Assembly (NCBI RefSeq): GCF_022829605.1
Contig: NZ_JAKSYD010000096.1
Coordinates: 1 to 64,000, forward strand
Direction of reading: 5' to 3'
From: Methylobacterium sp. E-065
Lineage (GTDB): Bacteria > Pseudomonadota > Alphaproteobacteria > Rhizobiales > Beijerinckiaceae
Length of the DNA stretch: 64,000 nucleotides
The position numbers were made by a program, and so were the translations under genes. Below the pieces are notes generated by a model. That model was not told the origin of the DNA, did not search any database, and saw nothing but the letters and a program-made list of their open reading frames with translations. Of the stretch, positions 63,896-64,000 are shown piece by piece. Position 1 is the stretch's first letter; each line of letters opens with the position of its first letter.

Positions 63896-64000
63896 GGCGT
63901 GTCTCCAACGGGCAGGCCGGCCACGAAGGCCCGGATCAGGCGGCCGAGCGCCGCCGCGGCCCGGGCCGCCACCGCCTTCGTCTCCGCATGGTGCGGTGCC
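63892..64000 (-). CDS. Purine nucleoside phosphorylase-like protein, C-terminal end only
   Basis: Only the last 35 residues are inside the window: HHAETKAVAARAAAALGRLI then [13 protein letters not shown]. The HxET and helical end resemble the C-terminus of trimeric purine nucleoside phosphorylases, and the position before deoC-deoA fits a nucleoside catabolism operon. It ends in TGA overlapping the deoC start. Identity is inferred from a short piece plus context. Confidence 0.6.
   Translation of the reverse strand, partial: APHHAETKAVAARAAAALGRLIRAFVAGLPVGDTP

Overview
The window looks like a chromosomal segment of a Methylobacterium/Methylorubrum-type alphaproteobacterium. Base composition is very GC-rich with strong G/C third positions. 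Gene order (cvpA-purF-SDR, alr-radA, dnaK-dnaJ-pmtA-like), a MucR/Ros regulator, osmoregulated glucan genes and a 15-kDa DHFR-like protein that closely fits DmrA (dihydromethanopterin reductase of methylotrophs) all point this way. The genus is inferred from these features, not from a search. No rRNA, tRNA, insertion sequence, prophage or CRISPR array was found.

Layout. 1-3.3 kb: C-terminally cut ftsK (minus strand) and a TumE/TumA-like toxin-antitoxin pair behind a perfect palindrome. 3.3-12.5 kb: nadE, a small conserved ORF, PilZ protein, HIT hydrolase, CDF transporter, SDR, DUF1328 membrane peptide, ClC channel and class II photolyase. 12.5-15.2 kb: a candidate structured RNA with a strong terminator, a secreted NHL propeller, an EthD-type pair and a perfect parS site. 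15.2-23.6 kb: OYE reductase, formaldehyde-dehydrogenase-like ADH, a PAS-PAS chemotaxis receptor split by an in-frame TAG, YedK/HMCES, a pentapeptide-like repeat protein, a secreted propeller and NnrU. 23.6-37 kb: YfgM-like protein, der, GCS2 ligase, dmrA-like gene, SDR, purF, cvpA, alr, radA, DUF971 protein, moaA and zwf. 37-48 kb: envelope and polysaccharide functions (divergent opgG/opgH, two L,D-transpeptidases, cupin, acyltransferase-3, GH10 xylanase, SDR). 48-64 kb: acyl-CoA synthetase/GNAT fusion, mucR, Mrr-like nuclease, peroxiredoxin, an amber-interrupted coiled-coil gene, YqgE, dnaK-dnaJ with a heat-shock-type promoter, pmtA-like gene, His-rich secreted protein, PhyH oxygenase and the nucleoside salvage operon PNP-deoC-deoA.

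How the genes work together. The housekeeping clusters are conventional: NAD and purine synthesis, chaperones, Moco synthesis, the pentose phosphate pathway, and PNP-DeoC-DeoA turning deoxynucleosides into glycolytic intermediates. Envelope genes (OpgG/OpgH, two Ldt enzymes, acyltransferase, GH10) concentrate at 37-46.6 kb.

Most unusual signals: (1) two genes that are intact except for one in-frame TAG, and a weaker third case; in the coiled-coil gene the TAG falls exactly at a heptad position that is Gln in four neighbouring repeats; (2) a roughly 180-nt unannotated RNA candidate made of five hairpins with a UUCG-capped terminator and an exposed CCUCCC; (3) a parS site, which suggests an origin-proximal location; (4) four copies of a 110-125 bp multi-hairpin repeat, one of them between dnaK and dnaJ; (5) a TA operon whose palindrome overlaps its -35 element and whose mRNA looks nearly leaderless.
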